Shown here in pieces: positions 61,743-64,000 of a stretch of 64,000 bases of DNA (within the stretch, counting starts at the first letter, position 1; every line of letters starts with the position of its first letter). Location of the stretch: NCBI GenBank assembly GCA_031546815.1, contig JAVBJV010000017.1, positions 8,807 to 72,806 of the forward strand, written 5' to 3'. The position numbers and the translations under genes are program-made. A model generated the notes under the pieces. It was not told where the DNA came from and made no database searches. It worked only from the letters and a program-made list of their open reading frames with translations. The stretch is from JAVBJV01 sp031546815. GTDB taxonomy: Bacteria; Pseudomonadota; Alphaproteobacteria; Acetobacterales; Acetobacteraceae.

Positions 61743-64000
61743 ATGCATTTTTTGAACAATACTGCTGCGAGCTCTGCGCGTTGTGGTTATCTGCGCCGTT
61801 CATCCTGGCTTGCTCTTACGGTCGCCCTTGCTGCCCAGATTGGTATCAACCAGTCGGCGTCGGCTCAGACCTACAATATGGTCATCAGCGGTGATCGCCC
61901 CACCGCGTTCGGTCTGCCGGTGCCACCGGCGACAGGCGGCACCCTGCTGATCGATGCAACTGCCAATATTCATCCGTCCAACCCCAACAATGCTTCAGTC
62001 ATCTACGCGCCGTCGGGCAATATCGGCTGGACCGTTATCAATCAGGGTATCATTACGGCCCCCGGGACTGCCATCGGCATCCGGCTTGATACTGCGGGCG
62101 CCAACAAGATCGTCAATGCCGGAACCATCACCACCAGTGGGCTGACCTCCGGTCATTCCGCCATCTACACGAATTATTCGGCCACCGGCGTCGGCGGGTC
62201 GCTGGAAGTTGACAACCTCGCCTCAGGAACTTTCAACTGCTTCGGAGTGGACTCGACCGCCTGCATCAGCTCCTGGGTGCCCGCCACGATCACCAACGCA
62301 GGCACAATCCGCAGCGAAGGTACCGGCATCAGACAGGCCGACCCTTTCGGGGCCTATAATTTCACCGGCACGTCCAGCAGCATCACCAACAGCGGTCTGG
62401 TTCAGGCCCGGCTCTCGGGGATTGTCCTCGGCCAGTCGACCGATCTGGCCACTATCCACAACCAGGCTGGCGGGCAGATACAGGGTGGCGTCAGCCCCGA
62501 TGACTGGGATAACAGTCACTGGTATTCCGGCATCAATATCTATGCCGGCAAGAACATCGTCATCCAGAACGATGCCGGCGCCACCATCTCGGGCGGCTTC
62601 GGGATTGCGTCCTACAATTATGGTGGAAGCAGCAATCTGCGCCAGCAGGTCAACATCACCGTCATCAATGCCGGCACGATTTCGGGGCAGAACCAGGCGG
62701 GGATCCAGCTGGCCAATGGCGGCTCGGTCACCAATCTGAGCGGCGGCATCATCAGCGGGGCAACCGGCATTATCGCCGGGTATAATCCCGTCTGGAGCAT
62801 TGCGGTGGACAGCCCCACCATCATCACCAACGCAGGCACCATTACCGGAACCGGCGGCATCGCCGTTCTGCTTGGTGGCTCGTCGTTTTCCAACACGCTG
62901 ACACTGCAGACCGGTTCGGTGATCAACGGCATCGTCAGCAGCAGTTCCGGCCTGGACAAACTGGTGCTGACCGGTACCGGCGTCGATGGGCAGACGGATA
63001 CAGTCAACACCCAAATCAACGGCCAATATTTCTACACCGATCAGAAGTTCAACAACTTCGGCCAGCTGATCATGAACGGGGATAACTGGTCCCTGCACAA
63101 TGCCGGCACGTTCAACGACAGCATTCAGGTCAATTCGGGCACATTGCAGCTGACCGGACACACCACCACCGGCACCATGCATGTTGCACCGGGGGCCATG
63201 CTGATCCTGGGCGCAACCGACAACACCAATTCCAACCTGACCGCCGACACGTTCCTCATCGATCCGGGCGCAACGGCAGGCGGCTATGGTTCTGTAGCGA
63301 GTAGCAGCTGGTGGGCCCCGACCACAGTCGTCAACAATGGCACGCTGGCCGTTGGTGCCGCACTGGCCGCACTGGGCGACGGGCCGGTGGGCAGCCTGAT
63401 GATTGCCGGAACGCTGGACAATGGCGGCACCGTCCTGCTGGGCAAGACGAGCACTGTCGGCAACCAGCTGATCGTTCAGTCCTATAACGGGCGCAACGGC
63501 ACGCTGGTGTTCAACACCGCACTGGGGGACGACAATTCCGCCACCGACCAGATGATCATCAATGGTGGCACGGCTACCGGCAGCACCAAGGTGCAGGTCG
63601 TCAACGCTGGCGGGCTGGGGACTGTCACCACCGGCAACGGCATTCTGCTGATCGACGCCCAGAACGGTGCAACCACCGAAGCCACAGCCTTCAAGCAGGC
63701 CGGCCGCATTTCGGCAGGCGCGTATGAATACACGCTGTATCGTGGCAGTCACGACGCATCCGCCCCGGACAGCTGGTTCCTGCGCTCGGAACGCCAGGTG
63801 GCCCCCGATCCAACACCGGGCCCGGGCCCCACCGACCAGACACCGGGCCCCGGGCCAGTGCCCATACCCGACTATCGTCAGGAAGTGTCGCTCTACACAG
63901 CTCTGCCATCCATCGCGGCGACATACGGACAGACGATGCTGGGCACGCTGCACCAGCGCCGCGGCGATGAAGGCAATCCGGGCACTCTGGGCAGCAACGC
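61743..64000 (+). CDS. autotransporter adhesin-like protein, 3' partial
   Basis: ATG 61743 opens 752 codons to the window end with no stop. A long signal peptide (MHFLNNTAASSARCGYLRRS, then WLALTVALAAQIGINQSASA) is followed by a beta-helix-type passenger of short repeats built on ITNAGTI and INQGIITAPGTA, Asn/Gly/Thr-rich. After about residue 680 a Pro/Gly linker (TPGPGPTDQTPGPGP) leads to DYRQEVSLYTALPSIAATYG, then the HQRRGDEG stretch. This is the usual start of an autotransporter beta-barrel, which lies beyond the window. Confidence 0.88.
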   Translation, partial: MHFLNNTAASSARCGYLRRSSWLALTVALAAQIGINQSASAQTYNMVISGDRPTAFGLPVPPATGGTLLIDATANIHPSNPNNASVIYAPSGNIGWTVINQGIITAPGTAIGIRLDTAGANKIVNAGTITTSGLTSGHSAIYTNYSATGVGGSLEVDNLASGTFNCFGVDSTACISSWVPATITNAGTIRSEGTGIRQADPFGAYNFTGTSSSITNSGLVQARLSGIVLGQSTDLATIHNQAGGQIQGGVSPDDWDNSHWYSGINIYAGKNIVIQNDAGATISGGFGIASYNYGGSSNLRQQVNITVINAGTISGQNQAGIQLANGGSVTNLSGGIISGATGIIAGYNPVWSIAVDSPTIITNAGTITGTGGIAVLLGGSSFSNTLTLQTGSVINGIVSSSSGLDKLVLTGTGVDGQTDTVNTQINGQYFYTDQKFNNFGQLIMNGDNWSLHNAGTFNDSIQVNSGTLQLTGHTTTGTMHVAPGAMLILGATDNTNSNLTADTFLIDPGATAGGYGSVASSSWWAPTTVVNNGTLAVGAALAALGDGPVGSLMIAGTLDNGGTVLLGKTSTVGNQLIVQSYNGRNGTLVFNTALGDDNSATDQMIINGGTATGSTKVQVVNAGGLGTVTTGNGILLIDAQNGATTEATAFKQAGRISAGAYEYTLYRGSHDASAPDSWFLRSERQVAPDPTPGPGPTDQTPGPGPVPIPDYRQEVSLYTALPSIAATYGQTMLGTLHQRRGDEGNPGTLGSN

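Noticed and set aside
62223..63953. 576-residue minus-strand open frame
   Set aside because: It is the antisense of the autotransporter passenger; repeats are explained by the plus strand.

Overview
This window reads as a chromosomal segment of an alphaproteobacterium, most likely a member of the Acetobacteraceae (inference). The DNA is GC-rich and densely packed with short or overlapping gene junctions. It carries an aroA-cmk-rpsA-ihfB block, alphaproteobacterial families (TIGR02300, TIGR02186), a SAM-II riboswitch in front of metZ, and a lone tatA. I see no rRNA, CRISPR array, insertion sequence or prophage.

Region by region. (1) 1-11686: one long plus-strand operon. It holds an SrfB-like actin/Hsp70-fold ATPase (5' end outside the window), an SrfC-like GTPase, a single-pass proline-rich Sel1-like protein, a secreted vWA protein, an ABC ATPase and FtsX-type permease, a secreted SUMF1-fold protein and a DUF805 membrane protein. 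It ends at a bidirectional terminator facing two convergent lipoprotein genes. This is the best candidate for an undescribed multi-protein envelope system. (2) 13143-22848: a SPOUT RNA methyltransferase, a SAM methyltransferase, YdcF, then aroA-cmk-rpsA, fba, ihfB and lapA. (3) 22898-26222: proA-nadD-rsfS-rlmH, with rsfS fused to a histone-H1-like Lys/Ala tail. (4) 26234-28866: a LysR gene divergent from a pirin and isochorismatase-type hydrolase pair. (5) 29001-29879: an AT-rich, apparently acquired gene with two tandem helix-turn-helix units and a GIY-YIG nuclease domain. (6) 29960-37592: an NfuA-like protein, a stress protein, a TauE-type exporter, a YafY regulator with a VOC protein, an SDR, a Tim44-like protein, a CHAP lipoprotein and tatA. 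(7) 37675-41820: mtnB-mtnD-mtnC of methionine salvage, a CorA transporter and a D-amino acid dehydrogenase. (8) 41846-49798: a YgiB/YgiC-type pair, folE, apaG, metZ under a SAM-II riboswitch, tRNA-Gly(CCC), a trypsin-fold protein without its catalytic triad, and a DsbD-type reductase. (9) 49864-64000: hrpB, a two-component system, a minus-strand cluster (K+ channel, Smr, XRE, MATE), priA, a transaldolase, xerC and the first part of a large autotransporter.

Two kinds of non-coding repeat stand out. One is a 143-bp imperfect palindrome with two full-length copies (15577-15719 and 24160-24302) and one shortened relative (30697-30794), each touching or lying within a few bases of a gene end. The other is a mosaic of five hairpins between the DUF3995 gene and rpsA. 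The full-length copy between proA and nadD appears to supply the nadD start codon.
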